Assembly (NCBI GenBank): GCA_005879815.1
Contig: VBKA01000014.1
Coordinates: forward strand, 1 to 6,461
DNA: 6,461 nt
Origin: Chloroflexota bacterium
GTDB taxonomy: Bacteria; Chloroflexota; Limnocylindria; QHBO01
Direction: 5' to 3'
The notes below the pieces were generated by a model, which ran no database searches, was not told where the DNA came from, and saw only the letters and a program-made list of their open reading frames with translations. Of the stretch, positions 6,295-6,461 are shown in pieces (the stretch's first letter is position 1; every line of letters starts with the position of its first letter). The position numbers were made by a program, and so were the translations under genes.

Positions 6295-6298
6295 CGGC

Positions 6299-6325
6299 TC
6301 GTCCGGGCTATTGGCTCCCGGACGA
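6299..6325. repeat. Perfect 9-bp inverted repeat with 9-base loop
   Basis: TCGTCCGGG (6299-6307) and CCCGGACGA (6317-6325) are exact reverse complements around CTATTGGCT. Neither side is followed by a T-run, so an intrinsic terminator is unlikely. It sits between the divergent minus operon and the tRNA gene, and may be an operator, a transcript hairpin or a small repeat unit. Confidence 0.6.
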
Positions 6326-6344
6326 ATGGGCGAGGGGACCTTGG

Positions 6345-6364
6345 TTCAGGCGAATGCTTCAGGC
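6345..6364 (+). repeat. Short direct repeat TTCAGGC x2
   Basis: TTCAGGC occurs at 6345-6351 and 6358-6364, thirteen bases apart start to start, near the tRNA promoter region. It is short enough to be chance; a tandem regulator site is possible. Confidence 0.2.
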
Positions 6365-6387
6365 TCAAATCGGTCCTTTGGTAACAT
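6358..6387 (+). promoter_or_regulatory. Candidate promoter of the tRNA-Gln gene
   Basis: TAACAT (6382-6387) is a plausible -10, and the predicted start near 6394 is ten bases before the mature tRNA. TTCAGG (6358-6363), 18 bases upstream, is only a weak -35. The -10 is identical to the one proposed for the CGNR gene. Confidence 0.4.
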
Positions 6388-6403
6388 TCCCGGACGCACC
6401 CGC

Positions 6404-6461
6404 TGGGGTGTGGCCAAGTGGTAAGGCGCCTGACTCTGGATCAGGAGATCGAAGGTTCGAA
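6404..6461 (+). tRNA. tRNA-Gln (anticodon CUG), 3' end cut by window
   Basis: The sequence folds as a bacterial tRNA-Gln. The acceptor 5' strand is TGGGGTG (6404-6410). The D arm is GCC/GGC (6413-6415 and 6425-6427) around AAGTGGTAA. The anticodon stem CCTGA/TCAGG (6429-6433 and 6441-6445) encloses the loop CTCTGGA with anticodon CTG at 6436-6438, reading CAG codons. The variable region is AGATC, and the T arm begins GAAGG with TTCGAA of the T loop before the window ends. The opening U-GGGG of the acceptor is typical of glutamine tRNAs. The T-stem 3' strand, acceptor 3' strand and any encoded CCA lie outside the window. Confidence 0.95.

Overview
The window is very GC-rich and densely coded. 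All five protein genes read on the minus strand, and a tRNA reads on the plus strand at the right edge. A fused 2-oxoglutarate decarboxylase/dehydrogenase of the mycobacterial KGD type, a CGNR zinc-finger regulator and a start that looks leaderless together suggest an actinobacterium or a high-GC Chloroflexota-like lineage. The sequence alone does not settle which.

Layout, right to left in the direction of transcription. A tRNA-Gln(CUG) cut by the window edge (6404-6461, plus) is separated by a 200-base gap, which holds a perfect 9-bp inverted repeat, from a three-gene minus-strand cluster. That cluster is a 127-residue hypothetical protein (6203-5820), a PLP-dependent threonine/serine dehydratase-type enzyme (5808-4780) and a 202-residue multi-pass membrane protein built from three related units (4760-4152). 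Its gaps are only 11 and 19 bases, so it is probably one operon. A 270-base gap (3882-4151) follows; no established gene was identified there. Next come a CGNR/ABATE-type regulator (3881-3288) and, 35 bases later, the large kgd-like gene (3252 to beyond position 1), which lacks roughly its last 150 residues.

Functionally, the KGD-like protein is the 2-oxoglutarate-processing step of the TCA cycle. The dehydratase makes 2-oxo acids from hydroxy amino acids, so both touch central carbon and amino-acid metabolism, but nothing here shows that they are co-regulated. The most distinctive non-coding element is a 28-bp near-perfect palindrome (3897-3924) just upstream of the regulator. It carries -35-like hexamers facing both ways, which fits an operator, possibly autoregulatory. 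I see no CRISPR array, insertion sequence, phage gene or defence system, and no clearly new biological system. The best leads are the palindrome, the hairpin at 6299-6325, the repeat architecture of the membrane protein and the conserved-looking small hypothetical upstream of the dehydratase.
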